A DNA stretch of 64,000 nt from Kitasatospora fiedleri (GCF_948472415.1 NZ_OX419519.1:5084001-5148000); one strand, 5' to 3'. Positions 36,240-45,316 are shown, numbered from the stretch's first letter. Made by a program: numbers and translations. Notes: generated by a model not told the origin, from the letters alone.

Positions 36240-39200
36240 TTGAACTCCACCGAGTCGGCGCCGCCTGCCCGTCCCCCGCTCCGCCGCCTGACGGCCGGGC
36301 TGCTCGCGGTGCTCTGCGCCGGGTACGCCGCCGGCGCCGCCGTCGGCTGGGGGTCGAGTGAACTCGCGCTGGTGATGGGGGACTTCGGTCTCGCCGGGGC
36401 GGCCCTCGTGGCCGCCCTGTCCTGTCTGGCGCACGGCGTCGCGGTGGGTGGCCACACCCGGCCGGCCTGGCTGCTGTTCGGGCTCTCCTCGGCGATGGTC
36501 GCGCTCGGCAACGGCGCCTGGGGCTGGTACGAGGTCGTGCTCCGCCGGCCGCTGCCGCCGGACTCGCTGGCCGACTACACCTTCCTGCTGTTCGCCCCGC
36601 TGGCCATCATCGGCCTGCTGGTGCTGGCCCAGCGCCCGCGCACCCCGGCCGGCTGGCTCTGCCTGCTGCTGGACGGCTGGCTGGTGGCCGGCTCGCTGTT
36701 CACGCTCAGCTGGAGCCTGGCGCTGGGCCGGGTCGCGGCCGGCGACGGCGACGACCCGCTGAAGCTGGCCCTCGGCCTGGGCTACCCGGTGCTGGACATC
36801 CTGCTGGTCAGCCTGGTGGTCGGGCTGCGCTTCCGGGGCCGGGACGGCAACCGGACGGCGGTGCACACCGCGATGCTCGGCCTGGCGCTGACCGTGGTCT
36901 GCGACGCGCTGTTCACCACCCCGCAGTTCCACAGCGACTACCACTCCGGCGAACTGCTGGACGCGGGCTGGTTCGCCGGATCGCTGCTGCTGGCCTGGGC
37001 CCCCTGGCAGCACCGCCGCCGCCCGTCCCGCGAGCACCCGTCCGCCCAGGGCCTGCCGCGCCGCCGGGTGTCCTCCACCTTCAGCGCGCTCACCCCGTAC
37101 GCGGCGGCGGCGGTGTGCACCGCCGGCATCCTCTACAACGCGCTCGGCGGCCGCCCGCTGGACCGGGTGATGCTGGCCGCCGCCAGCACCGTCGGCCTGG
37201 CGCTGATCGTCCGGCAGGGCGTGATGCTGCTGGACAACCTCTCGCTGGCGCAGGAACTCGCCACCAAGGAGGCGCACTTCCGCTCCCTGGTGCAGGGCTC
37301 CAGCGACGTCATCATGATCGCCGGGCCGTCCGGGGCGCTGTCCTACGTCAGCCCCGCCGCGCTGCGGGTCTACAACCGGGACCCGGAGGACCTGGTCGGC
37401 GGCAACCTGCTCAACCTGGTCCACCCCGAGGACGTCGACCGGGTGCTGGCCGAGGTCCGCCGCATCCTGGCCCGCACCAGGGGGGCCCGGTTCAGCAACG
37501 GCGAGCCCTCCGCCCGGGTCGAGTGCCGGATCCGCTCCGGCGAGGGGGAGTGGCTGCACGTGGAGTCCACCGTCAACCCGTACCGGGACGGCCTGATCCT
37601 GAACAGCCGCGACATCACCGAGCGGGTCCGGCTGCAGGCCCAGCTCCAGCACAACGCCTTCCACGACCCGCTCACCGACCTGCCCAACCGGGCCCTGTTC
37701 GCCCAGCGGGTCCGGGCCGCGCTCTCCGCGCAGGGCCCGGTCGGCACCACCGTCGCGGTGCTCTTCCTCGACCTGGACGGCTTCAAGGCGGTCAACGACA
37801 GCGCCGGGCACCAGGTCGGCGACGAACTGCTGGTGCAGGCCGCCCGCCGGCTGCAGTCCGCCGTCCGCGGCGAGGACACCGTGGCCCGGTTCGGCGGCGA
37901 CGAGTTCGCGGTGCTGGTGCGCGGCCGGCTCGGCCACCCGCAGGTCCGCGACCTGGCCGAGCGGATTCGCGGCGCGCTCTCCGAGCCGTACTGGATCGCC
38001 GGGGCCGAACTCGGCGTCGCCGCCTCGATCGGCATCGCCTTCGGCCCCGACGCCCCGCTGCCGGTGCCCGAACCCGCGCCCACCCCGGCCCGCCCGGACG
38101 CGGGGAGCAAGGCCGCGGGCAGCGAGGACGCCGGTGGCCGCAGCGCCGTCCGCCGCGGCCGGGACGGCGCCGAGGGGCCCGCCGCGGCCGCCGCCGACGA
38201 GCTGCTGCGCAACGCCGATCTGGCGATGTACCAGGCCAAGTCCCGCGGCAAGGGCCGGGTGGTGCTCTACACCCCCGCGATGCGCGCCGAGCTCGACCGC
38301 CGCGGCGAGCTGGAGGAGCGGCTGCGGGCCGCCGTCCGGGAGGGCTCCTTCACCCTGCTCCACCAGCCGGTGGTCGAACTCGCGGGCGGCCGGCTCACCG
38401 GCGTCGAGGCGCAGGCCCGCTGGCGCTCGGCCGGCGGGCTGCTGCTCACCCCCGCCGAGTTCCTGCGCACCGCCGAATCCGGCGACGCCGCCACCCGGTT
38501 CACCCGCTGGCTGCTCACCGAGGCGGTCGCCGCCGCCGCCCGCCGCCGCGCCGACGGCCCGGCCGCCCCGCCCGTCCCGGTCACCGTCCGGCTCGCCGCC
38601 GAGCGGATCTGCGCCCCCGGCCTGTACGAGACGCTGGCCGCCGCGCTGCGCGACACCGGGCTGCCGCCCGAGCTGCTGGTGCTGGAGGTGGCCCGGACCG
38701 GGCCGGACGCGACGGCCGACGAACTCGGCCGCCGGCTGGCCGCGCTGCGCCGCCTCGGGGTGTCCACCGCGCTGGCCGGGTTCGGCGCCGGCGGCGGCTC
38801 GCTGGGCGCGCTGGCCCGGCTCCCGTTCGACGCGCTCAAGCTCGACCGCAGCCTGGTGCAGGACATCGCCGAGTCCACCCTGACCCGCGCGCTGGCCGGC
38901 CACGCGCTGCGGCTGGCCCGCGACCTCGGCCTGGCCACCGGCGCCGACGGGGTGGACCACCCCCGGCAGGTGGCCGTCCTGCAGGAGCTGGGCTGCCGCC
39001 GCGGCCAGGGTCTGGCCTTCGACCGGCCGCTGGACGAACTGCGGCTGCGCCGCGCCCTGCTGCGCCGCGGCTACCCGGTGCCGCGGCAGCCCCAGGGCGG
39101 GGCGGGCCGCCGTCCGCTGCTCACCCCCGACCCGCGGACGGGTGGTCTGGCCGAGGCCGCCACCGCCCGCCCGGGCCCCCCGCACACCGGCCTCGACCTG

Positions 39201-39269
39201 CCACAACGGCACCCGGTGGGCGGTCCGAGCGGCGGCCCGCATGGTGAGACGGCGGTCCCACCAGCTTGA
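36240..39269 (+). CDS. cdgC: Membrane PAS-GGDEF-degenerate EAL protein, diguanylate cyclase (CdgC-like)
   Basis: 1009 residues. The first 330 or so form a multi-helix membrane domain, followed by a PAS domain (AHFRSLVQGSSDVIMIAGPS...LNSRDITERV). A GGDEF domain has intact GGDEF at 552-556. The EAL domain is degenerate: EAQ at 723-725 instead of EAL, AGFGAGGGSLG in place of DDFGTGxSS. It should therefore make c-di-GMP but not cleave it. TTG 36240 is the start, seven bases after GGGGAG; an out-of-frame ATG lies at 36233. A low-complexity insert of about 45 residues interrupts the late GGDEF domain. The C-terminal tail is Pro/Gly-rich. Confidence 0.87.
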   Translation: MNSTESAPPARPPLRRLTAGLLAVLCAGYAAGAAVGWGSSELALVMGDFGLAGAALVAALSCLAHGVAVGGHTRPAWLLFGLSSAMVALGNGAWGWYEVVLRRPLPPDSLADYTFLLFAPLAIIGLLVLAQRPRTPAGWLCLLLDGWLVAGSLFTLSWSLALGRVAAGDGDDPLKLALGLGYPVLDILLVSLVVGLRFRGRDGNRTAVHTAMLGLALTVVCDALFTTPQFHSDYHSGELLDAGWFAGSLLLAWAPWQHRRRPSREHPSAQGLPRRRVSSTFSALTPYAAAAVCTAGILYNALGGRPLDRVMLAAASTVGLALIVRQGVMLLDNLSLAQELATKEAHFRSLVQGSSDVIMIAGPSGALSYVSPAALRVYNRDPEDLVGGNLLNLVHPEDVDRVLAEVRRILARTRGARFSNGEPSARVECRIRSGEGEWLHVESTVNPYRDGLILNSRDITERVRLQAQLQHNAFHDPLTDLPNRALFAQRVRAALSAQGPVGTTVAVLFLDLDGFKAVNDSAGHQVGDELLVQAARRLQSAVRGEDTVARFGGDEFAVLVRGRLGHPQVRDLAERIRGALSEPYWIAGAELGVAASIGIAFGPDAPLPVPEPAPTPARPDAGSKAAGSEDAGGRSAVRRGRDGAEGPAAAAADELLRNADLAMYQAKSRGKGRVVLYTPAMRAELDRRGELEERLRAAVREGSFTLLHQPVVELAGGRLTGVEAQARWRSAGGLLLTPAEFLRTAESGDAATRFTRWLLTEAVAAAARRRADGPAAPPVPVTVRLAAERICAPGLYETLAAALRDTGLPPELLVLEVARTGPDATADELGRRLAALRRLGVSTALAGFGAGGGSLGALARLPFDALKLDRSLVQDIAESTLTRALAGHALRLARDLGLATGADGVDHPRQVAVLQELGCRRGQGLAFDRPLDELRLRRALLRRGYPVPRQPQGGAGRRPLLTPDPRTGGLAEAATARPGPPHTGLDLPQRHPVGGPSGGPHGETAVPPA

Positions 39270-39302
39270 CACCCGCCACTGCGTGGGAGGAAGGTCGGTG
39301 CC

Positions 39303-39344
39303 ATGACCACCCGAATTCTCGTACTTGGCGGGCGCGTCGGCTGA
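39303..39344 (+). CDS. ilvB leader peptide
   Basis: 13 codons: MTTRILVLGGRVG, preceded by GGAGGAAGG. Consecutive Ile-Leu-Val-Leu codons make it a sensor for charged branched-chain tRNAs. It overlaps the first arm of a hairpin (39331-39360) that precedes a T-tract terminator (39363-39395). Confidence 0.92.
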   Translation: MTTRILVLGGRVG

Positions 39345-39395
39345 ACCAGCCTGACGCGCCTCCCCCTCGCATGCCCTGGGCACGAGGGGTTTTTT
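39331..39395 (+). promoter_or_regulatory. ilvB transcription attenuator
   Basis: Hairpin 1: 39331-39338 with 39353-39360 and 39339-39343 with 39347-39351, loop AAC. Terminator: 39363-39369 with 39383-39389 and 39372-39376 with 39378-39382, followed by six T at 39390-39395. A ribosome stalled in the leader would cover hairpin 1's left arm. How that frees or forms an antiterminator was not folded. Confidence 0.85.
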
Positions 39396-39541
39396 GTTGC
39401 ACGAATGCTGGTTGGCCACCGCCCCGCACCTGGCCTCAACCACCTGAAATCCGGACGATTGAGGCAGCGCCGGAGACCGGCCGGGACCGTTCGCCGCCCG
39501 GACCGTCGCCCCCCGAGCAGAACCCGAGAAGAGACAGGCAG

Positions 39542-41392
39542 ATGACTGAGCACGCCGCAACCCCCCGCCGCGGGGACCACCCGGCCGCCCACGCTCCGGG
39601 TCCCCAGACCACCGAGACCATGACCGGCGCGCAGTCGCTCATCCGCTCGCTCGAAGCCGTGGGCGCCGACACCGTGTTCGGCATCCCGGGTGGGGCGATC
39701 CTCCCCGCGTACGACCCGCTGATGGACTCCACCAAGGTCCGCCACATCCTGGTCCGCCACGAGCAGGGCGCCGGCCACGCCGCGACCGGCTACGCGCAGG
39801 CCACCGGCCGGGTCGGCGTCTGCATGGCCACCTCCGGCCCCGGCGCGACCAACCTGGTCACCCCGATCGCCGACGCGTACATGGACTCGGTGCCGATCGT
39901 CGCGATCACCGGCCAGGTCGCCTCCAAGGCGATCGGCACGGACGCCTTCCAGGAGGCGGACATCTGCGGCATCACGATGCCGATCACCAAGCACAACTAC
40001 CTGGTGACCGACCCGGCCGAGATCCCCCGGGTCATCGCCGAGGCGTTCCACATCGCCGCCACCGGCCGCCCGGGCCCGGTCCTGGTCGACATCGCCAAGG
40101 ACGCCCTCCAGTCGCAGACCGTCTTCCGCTGGCCGGTCGAGACCGCGCTGCCCGGCTACCGCCCCGTCACCAAGCCGCACGCCAAGCAGATCCGCGAGGC
40201 CGCCAAGCTGCTGGTCAACGCCAAGCGGCCGGTGCTGTACGTCGGCGGCGGCGTGCTCAAGGCCAACGCGGGCGCCGAGCTGCGCATCCTGGCCGAGCTG
40301 ACCGGCGCGCCGGTGATCACCACCCTGATGGCGATCGGCGTCTTCCCGGACAGCCACCCGCAGCACCTGGGCATGCCCGGCATGCACGGCTCGGTCCCCG
40401 CCGTCACCGCGCTGCAGAAGAGCGACCTGCTGTTCGCTCTGGGCGCCCGCTTCGACGACCGGGTCACCGGCAAGCTCGACTCCTTCGCCCCGCACGCCAA
40501 GGTCGTGCACGCGGACATCGACCCCGCCGAGATCGGCAAGAACCGCGCGGCGGACGTCCCGATCGTCGGCGACGCCCGCGAGGTGCTGGCCGACCTGATC
40601 GTCGCCGTCCAGGCCGAGTTCGACGCCGGCCGCCGGGGCGACTACACCGAGTGGTGGGTCCGGCTGAACGAGTGGAAGAAGACCTACCCGCTGGGCTACG
40701 AGCCGGCCCCCGAGGGCGAGCTCTCCCCGCAGCAGGTGATCGAGCGGATCGGCCAGCTGGTCGGCCCGGACGCGATCTACGCCGCGGGCGTCGGCCAGCA
40801 CCAGATGTGGGCCAGCCAGTTCATCCGGTTCGAGAAGCCCGCCACCTGGCTGAACTCCGGCGGCGCCGGGACGATGGGCTACGCCGTCCCGGCCGCGATG
40901 GGCGCCAAGGCCGGCCGGCCCGACGTCCCGGTCTGGGCGATCGACGGCGACGGCTGCTTCCAGATGACCAACCAGGAACTGACCACCTGCACCCTGAACA
41001 ACCTCCCGATCAAGGTCGCGGTGATCAACAACGGCTCGCTGGGCATGGTCCGCCAGTGGCAGACGCTGTTCTACAACCAGCGCTACTCCAACACCGTGCT
41101 GCACTCGGGCCCGGACCACGACGGCATCGAGCCGCCCGCCCAGGGCACCCGCGTCCCGGACTTCGTGCTGCTCTCCGAGGCGATGGGCGCGGTCGGCCTG
41201 CGCTGCGAGCGCCCCGAGGACCTGGACGCCGTGATCAAGCAGGCGATGGAGATCAACGACCGCCCGGTGGTCATCGACTTCATCGTCCACCAGGACGCGA
41301 TGGTCTGGCCGATGGTCGCGGCCGGCACCAGCAACGACGAGATCCAGTTCGCCCGGGGCGTGCGCCCCGACTTCGGCGACGACCTGGACTGA
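39542..41392 (+). CDS. ilvB: Acetolactate synthase large subunit
   Basis: 616-residue ThDP/FAD enzyme making acetolactate or acetohydroxybutyrate. ThDP-activating glutamate in LVRHEQGAGHAATGYA, FAD region ALGARFDDRVTGKLD, and the ThDP-Mg motif starting GDGCFQMTNQEL and ending in VAVINNGSLGMVRQW are all present. ATG 39542 with GAAGAGAC upstream; the first 25 or so residues are a variable, His/Pro-rich leader. ilvN follows 14 bases downstream. Controlled by the leader-peptide attenuator. Confidence 0.97.
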   Translation: MTEHAATPRRGDHPAAHAPGPQTTETMTGAQSLIRSLEAVGADTVFGIPGGAILPAYDPLMDSTKVRHILVRHEQGAGHAATGYAQATGRVGVCMATSGPGATNLVTPIADAYMDSVPIVAITGQVASKAIGTDAFQEADICGITMPITKHNYLVTDPAEIPRVIAEAFHIAATGRPGPVLVDIAKDALQSQTVFRWPVETALPGYRPVTKPHAKQIREAAKLLVNAKRPVLYVGGGVLKANAGAELRILAELTGAPVITTLMAIGVFPDSHPQHLGMPGMHGSVPAVTALQKSDLLFALGARFDDRVTGKLDSFAPHAKVVHADIDPAEIGKNRAADVPIVGDAREVLADLIVAVQAEFDAGRRGDYTEWWVRLNEWKKTYPLGYEPAPEGELSPQQVIERIGQLVGPDAIYAAGVGQHQMWASQFIRFEKPATWLNSGGAGTMGYAVPAAMGAKAGRPDVPVWAIDGDGCFQMTNQELTTCTLNNLPIKVAVINNGSLGMVRQWQTLFYNQRYSNTVLHSGPDHDGIEPPAQGTRVPDFVLLSEAMGAVGLRCERPEDLDAVIKQAMEINDRPVVIDFIVHQDAMVWPMVAAGTSNDEIQFARGVRPDFGDDLD

Positions 41393-41406
41393 CGGACTAG
41401 AAAGCG

Positions 41407-41940
41407 ATGACCACCATGTCCAAGCACACCCTGTCCGTCCTGGTCGAGAACAAGCCCGGCGTGCTCGCCCGGATCGCCGCGCTGTTCTCCCGCCGCGGGT
41501 TCAACATCGACTCGCTCGCGGTCGGCCCGACCGAGCACCCCGACATCTCCCGGATGACCATCGTGGTCAACGTGGAGGAACTGCCGCTGGAGCAGGTCAC
41601 CAAGCAGCTCAACAAGCTGGTCAACGTGATCAAGATCGTCGAGCTGGACCAGTCCCAGGCGGTCCAGCGCGAGCTGGTCCTGGTCAAGGTCCGGGCCGAC
41701 GCGGAGACCCGCTCCCAGGTCACCGAGATCGTCCAGCTGTTCCGCGCCAAGACCGTCGACGTGTCGCCCGACGCGGTGACCATCGAGGCCACCGGCTCCT
41801 CGGACAAGCTGGAGGCCATGCTGCGGATGCTGGAGCCGTACGGCGTCAAGGAGTTGGTGCAGTCCGGCCTGGTCGCGATCGGCCGGGGCGCCCGCTCCAT
41901 CACCGACCGCTCGCTGCGGGCCCTCGACCGCTCCGCCTGA
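41407..41940 (+). CDS. ilvN: Acetolactate synthase small (regulatory) subunit
   Basis: 177 residues. N-terminal ACT domain: HTLSVLVENKPGVLARIAAL, FNIDSLAVGPTE, then ISRMTIVVN and the QLNKLVNVIKIVEL segment. The C-terminal half (VLVKVRADAETRSQVTEIVQ) activates IlvB. Feedback by valine is the family rule. The ATG at 41407 has GAAAG as a weak ribosome site; another ATG lies at 41416. Confidence 0.97.
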   Translation: MTTMSKHTLSVLVENKPGVLARIAALFSRRGFNIDSLAVGPTEHPDISRMTIVVNVEELPLEQVTKQLNKLVNVIKIVELDQSQAVQRELVLVKVRADAETRSQVTEIVQLFRAKTVDVSPDAVTIEATGSSDKLEAMLRMLEPYGVKELVQSGLVAIGRGARSITDRSLRALDRSA

Positions 41941-42000
41941 CCTGCCCGCCACCACCGTCTTACCAACTGAGCACTGCCATCGAAGTCCGCCGAGTGGGCC

Positions 42001-42006
42001 TACGGT
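42001..42006 (+). promoter_or_regulatory. -10 box before ilvC
   Basis: TACGGT lies 42 bases before the GTG of ilvC, within a 108-bp spacer, and suggests a promoter separate from ilvBN. Confidence 0.4.
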
Positions 42007-42048
42007 AGGAACCCCCGGCACCACCACCACGCAAGGAGATGTGCCCCC

Positions 42049-43047
42049 GTGGCCGAGCTGTTCTACGAAGACGACGCCGACCTGTCCATCATCCAGGGCC
42101 GCAAGGTCGCGGTCATCGGCTACGGCAGCCAGGGCCACGCCCACGCGCTGTCGCTGCGCGACTCGGGCGTGGACGTCCGGGTGGGTCTGCTGGAGGGCTC
42201 CAAGTCCCGCGCCGCCGCCCAGGAGGCGGGCCTGCGCGTGGTGACCCCGTCCGAGGCCGCGGCCGAGGCCGACGTCATCATGATCCTGGTGCCGGACCCG
42301 ATCCAGGCCGACGTCTACAAGGACGCGATCGAGCCGAACCTGAAGGCGGGCGACGCCCTGTTCTTCGGCCACGGCCTGAACATCCGCTTCGGCTTCATCC
42401 AGCCGCCGGCCGACGTCGACGTCTGCATGGTCGCCCCGAAGGGCCCGGGCCACCTGGTCCGCCGCCAGTACCAGGAGGGCCGCGGCGTCCCCTGCATCGT
42501 GGCCGTCGAGCAGGACGCCACCGGCAAGGCCTTCGACCTGGCGCTGTCCTACGCCAAGGGCATCGGCGGCACCAAGGCCGGCGTCATCAAGACCACCTTC
42601 ACCGAGGAGACCGAGACCGACCTGTTCGGTGAGCAGGCCGTCCTCTGCGGCGGCACCGCCGCCCTGGTCAAGGCCGGTTTCGAGACCCTGGTCGAGGCGG
42701 GCTACCAGCCCGAGATCGCCTACTTCGAGTGCCTGCACGAGCTGAAGCTCATCGTCGACCTGATGTACGAGGGCGGCCTGGAGAAGATGCGCTGGTCGGT
42801 CTCCGAGACCGCCGAGTGGGGCGACTACGTGACCGGCCCCCGCATCATCACCGCCGACACCAAGGCCGAGATGAAGAAGGTCCTCGCCGAGATCCAGGAC
42901 GGCACCTTCGCCAACACCTGGATCGCCGAGTACAAGGCGGGCCTGCCGAAGTACAACGAGTACAAGAACGCGGACAGCGAGCACCTGCTGGAGACCACCG
43001 GCAAGAAGCTCCGCAAGCTGATGAGCTGGGTGGACCAGGAGGCCTGA
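42049..43047 (+). CDS. ilvC: Ketol-acid reductoisomerase, class I
   Basis: 332 residues; NADPH-dependent isomeroreductase. Cofactor motif VIGYGSQGHAHALSLRDSG, FFGHGLNIRFG, MVAPKGPGHLVRRQY, and catalytic FGEQAVLCGG and FECLHELKLIVDLMYEGG are canonical. GTG 42049 is preceded by AAGGAG at the right distance. Third gene of the ilvBNC set. A stem-loop follows. Confidence 0.97.
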   Translation: MAELFYEDDADLSIIQGRKVAVIGYGSQGHAHALSLRDSGVDVRVGLLEGSKSRAAAQEAGLRVVTPSEAAAEADVIMILVPDPIQADVYKDAIEPNLKAGDALFFGHGLNIRFGFIQPPADVDVCMVAPKGPGHLVRRQYQEGRGVPCIVAVEQDATGKAFDLALSYAKGIGGTKAGVIKTTFTEETETDLFGEQAVLCGGTAALVKAGFETLVEAGYQPEIAYFECLHELKLIVDLMYEGGLEKMRWSVSETAEWGDYVTGPRIITADTKAEMKKVLAEIQDGTFANTWIAEYKAGLPKYNEYKNADSEHLLETTGKKLRKLMSWVDQEA

Positions 43048-43081
43048 GCCCGCCTCCTCCCGGTTGTACAACAAGGCTGTT

Positions 43082-43110
43082 CCCGTCCGGGTGATTTCGC
43101 CGGACGGGAG
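43082..43110 (+). terminator. Stem-loop after ilvC
   Basis: Perfect 10-bp arms 43082-43091 and 43101-43110 with a 9-base loop; no T tract. Confidence 0.6.
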
Positions 43111-43134
43111 CAGTCCCCGTACCACCCCGCCGAT

Positions 43135-43140
43135 AGACTC
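43135..43140 (+). promoter_or_regulatory. -10 box of serA
   Basis: TAGACT gives a leader of about 115 bases. The leader can form CCCCGCC (43199-43205) with GGCGGGG (43227-43233) shortly before the AAGGA ribosome site. Confidence 0.5.
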
Positions 43141-43261
43141 CGAACCACGCGTCAGGCCCACAGCGTCGTGCGTCTAGCTACGCGACATGCCACCTTCCCC
43201 CCGCCCTGTGCGCGCCACCTCCGTGCGGCGGGGTGAACCGGACAGTTAAGGACACACTGTC

Positions 43262-44842
43262 GTGAGCAAATCTGTCGTACTGATCGCCGAAGAGCTGTCG
43301 CCCGCCACCGTCGACGCGCTGGGCCCCGACTTCGAGATCCGGCACTGCAACGGCGCCGACCGCACCGAGCTGCTGACCGCGATCGCCGACGTCGACGCCA
43401 TCCTGATCCGCTCCGCCACCAAGGTGGACGCCGAGGCGCTGGCCGCCGCCAAGAAGCTGAAGGTCGTCGCCCGGGCCGGCGTCGGCCTGGACAACGTGGA
43501 CGTGGCCGCCTCCACCAAGGCCGGCGTGATGGTCGTCAACGCGCCGACCTCGAACATCGTCACCGCCGCCGAGCTGGCCTGCGGCCTGCTGATCTCGGTC
43601 GCCCGCAACATCGCGCCCGCCAACGCCGCGCTCAAGGGCGGCGAGTGGAAGCGCAACAAGTACACCGGCGTCGAGCTGAGCGAGAAGGTGCTCGGCGTGG
43701 TCGGCCTCGGCCGGATCGGCGTGCTGGTCGCGCAGCGGATGTCCGCGTTCGGCATGAAGATCGTCGCGTACGACCCCTACATCCAGGCCGCCCGCGCGGC
43801 CCAGATGGGCGTCAAGCTGCTCTCCCTGGAGGAGCTGCTGGAGGTCGCGGACTTCATCACCGTCCACCTCCCGAAGACCCCGGAGACCATCGGCCTGATC
43901 GGCGACGAGGCGCTGCACAAGGTCAAGCCGAGCGTGCGGATCGTCAACGCCGCCCGCGGCGGCATCGTCGACGAGGACGCGCTGCTGCGCGCGCTCCAGG
44001 AGGGCCGGGTCGCCGGCGCCGGCCTGGACGTGTACGCCAAGGAGCCGTGCACCGACTCGCCGCTGTTCGCCTTCGACAACGTGGTCGCCACCCCGCACCT
44101 GGGCGCCTCCACCGACGAGGCGCAGGAGAAGGCCGGCATCGCGGTCGCCCGCTCGGTGCGCCTGGCGCTGGCCGGCGAGCTGGTGCCGGACGCGGTCAAC
44201 GTCCAGGGCGGCGTGATCGCCGAGGACGTCCGCCCGGGCCTGCCGCTGGCCGAGAAGCTCGGCCGGATCTTCACCGCGCTGGCCGGCGAGGTCGCCGTCC
44301 GGCTGGACGTCGAGGTCCGCGGCGAGATCACCCAGCACGACGTCAAGGTGCTCGAACTCTCCGCGCTGAAGGGCGTGTTCGAGGACGTGGTGGCCGAGAC
44401 GGTGTCCTACGTCAACGCCCCGCTGTTCGCCCAGGAGCGCGGCGTCGAGGTGCGGCTGACCACCTCCAGCGAGTCGCCCGAGCACCGCAACGTGATCACC
44501 GTGCGCGGCACCCTGGCCGACGGCGGCGAGGTGTCGATCTCCGGCACCCTGTCCGGCCCGAAGCAGGCCCAGAAGATCGTCGGCGTGGACGGCTTCGACG
44601 TCGACGTGGCGCTCACCGACCACATGGCGTTCTTCCACTACCAGGACCGCCCCGGCGTGGTCGGCACCCTGGGCCGCATCCTCGGCGACGCGGGCATCAA
44701 CATCGCCGGCATGCAGGTCGCCCGGGACGGCGACAGCGCGCTGGCCTCGATCACCGTGGACAGCGAGGTCTCCCCGGAGGTCCTGTCCGAGATCGCGACC
44801 GCGATCGGCGCCAAGTTCGCCCGCTCGGTGAACCTGGGCTGA
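43262..44842 (+). CDS. serA: D-3-phosphoglycerate dehydrogenase
   Basis: 526 residues; first step of serine synthesis. Substrate/cofactor domain: VVARAGVGLDNVDVAA, Rossmann motif VVGLGRIGVLVAQRM, HLPKTPETIGLIG, NAARGGIVDEDAL and TPHLGASTDEAQ. It has the extended C-terminus of actinobacterial enzymes, an intervening domain followed by an ACT domain (FFHYQDRPGVVGTLGRILGD) that mediates serine feedback. GTG 43262 follows AAGGA. It lies just after ilvC, as is usual in streptomycetes. Confidence 0.97.
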   Translation: MSKSVVLIAEELSPATVDALGPDFEIRHCNGADRTELLTAIADVDAILIRSATKVDAEALAAAKKLKVVARAGVGLDNVDVAASTKAGVMVVNAPTSNIVTAAELACGLLISVARNIAPANAALKGGEWKRNKYTGVELSEKVLGVVGLGRIGVLVAQRMSAFGMKIVAYDPYIQAARAAQMGVKLLSLEELLEVADFITVHLPKTPETIGLIGDEALHKVKPSVRIVNAARGGIVDEDALLRALQEGRVAGAGLDVYAKEPCTDSPLFAFDNVVATPHLGASTDEAQEKAGIAVARSVRLALAGELVPDAVNVQGGVIAEDVRPGLPLAEKLGRIFTALAGEVAVRLDVEVRGEITQHDVKVLELSALKGVFEDVVAETVSYVNAPLFAQERGVEVRLTTSSESPEHRNVITVRGTLADGGEVSISGTLSGPKQAQKIVGVDGFDVDVALTDHMAFFHYQDRPGVVGTLGRILGDAGINIAGMQVARDGDSALASITVDSEVSPEVLSEIATAIGAKFARSVNLG

Positions 44843-44856
44843 CGCCCCGGCAGCTT

Positions 44857-44895
44857 CGAACGGCCCTTCCGACCTTGAGGCGGAAGGGCCGTTCG
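44857..44895 (+). terminator. serA terminator
   Basis: Perfect 15-bp arms 44857-44871 and 44881-44895 around a 9-base loop. Confidence 0.85.
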
Positions 44896-44923
44896 CATAC
44901 CCGGGAGTGAACTCCGTCTCAGA

Positions 44924-44941
44924 TACTAGGAAATCCAAGTA
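44924..44941. promoter_or_regulatory. A/T-rich 18-bp imperfect palindrome
   Basis: TACTAGGA-AA-TCCAAGTA: seven of eight arm positions pair. It stands out in a GC-rich spacer, about 180 bases before the small ORF at 45122. Likely a binding site for a dimeric regulator. Confidence 0.5.
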
Positions 44942-45121
44942 AATCTGCTGACCTCGCGGCCCCGCCGTCGTACCGTGGAGTAGTCCTACGGTGAGCCACC
45001 CCCGCAACGACGGGGCGAGCGGCCCGTACGGCCCGTACGCGGTGCGGCAGGCGATCCCTGCTCGGCGTACCCCCCTCACCCCGCCAGCGCGCCGTCGCGC
45101 CCCCGCACCAAGGAGCCCGGT

Positions 45122-45292
45122 ATGCCGTTCGTCGCAGACCGCACCACCGCCCCCGCCGCCGCCGAGACCGCCACCGCCGCCCGCCCCGCGGCCCGGCGCC
45201 GCCGCCGCGCCGTCCCGGCCGACCCGCGCACCGCGGCCGCCCTGCAGCGCGCCCTCGACCGCCGCGACAACGGCGCCCAGGTGGCCGACTGA
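45122..45292 (+). CDS. Small Ala/Arg-rich protein
   Basis: 56 residues, MPFVADRTTAPAAAE onward, with an arginine cluster near residue 30 and a C-terminal helix ALQRALDRRDNGAQ. AAGGAG lies seven bases before the ATG, which supports real translation. The composition is low in complexity, so homology cannot be judged by eye. Function unknown. It stands alone between the serA terminator and the protease gene. Confidence 0.5.
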   Translation: MPFVADRTTAPAAAETATAARPAARRRRRAVPADPRTAAALQRALDRRDNGAQVAD

Positions 45293-45316
45293 CCGCCGAT
45301 CCCGCTGCTGCGCCGG

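Noticed and set aside
35970..39560. 1196-codon open frame antisense to cdgC and the ilvB leader
   Set aside because: It crosses the ilvB attenuator and the cdgC promoter and has no recognisable domain.
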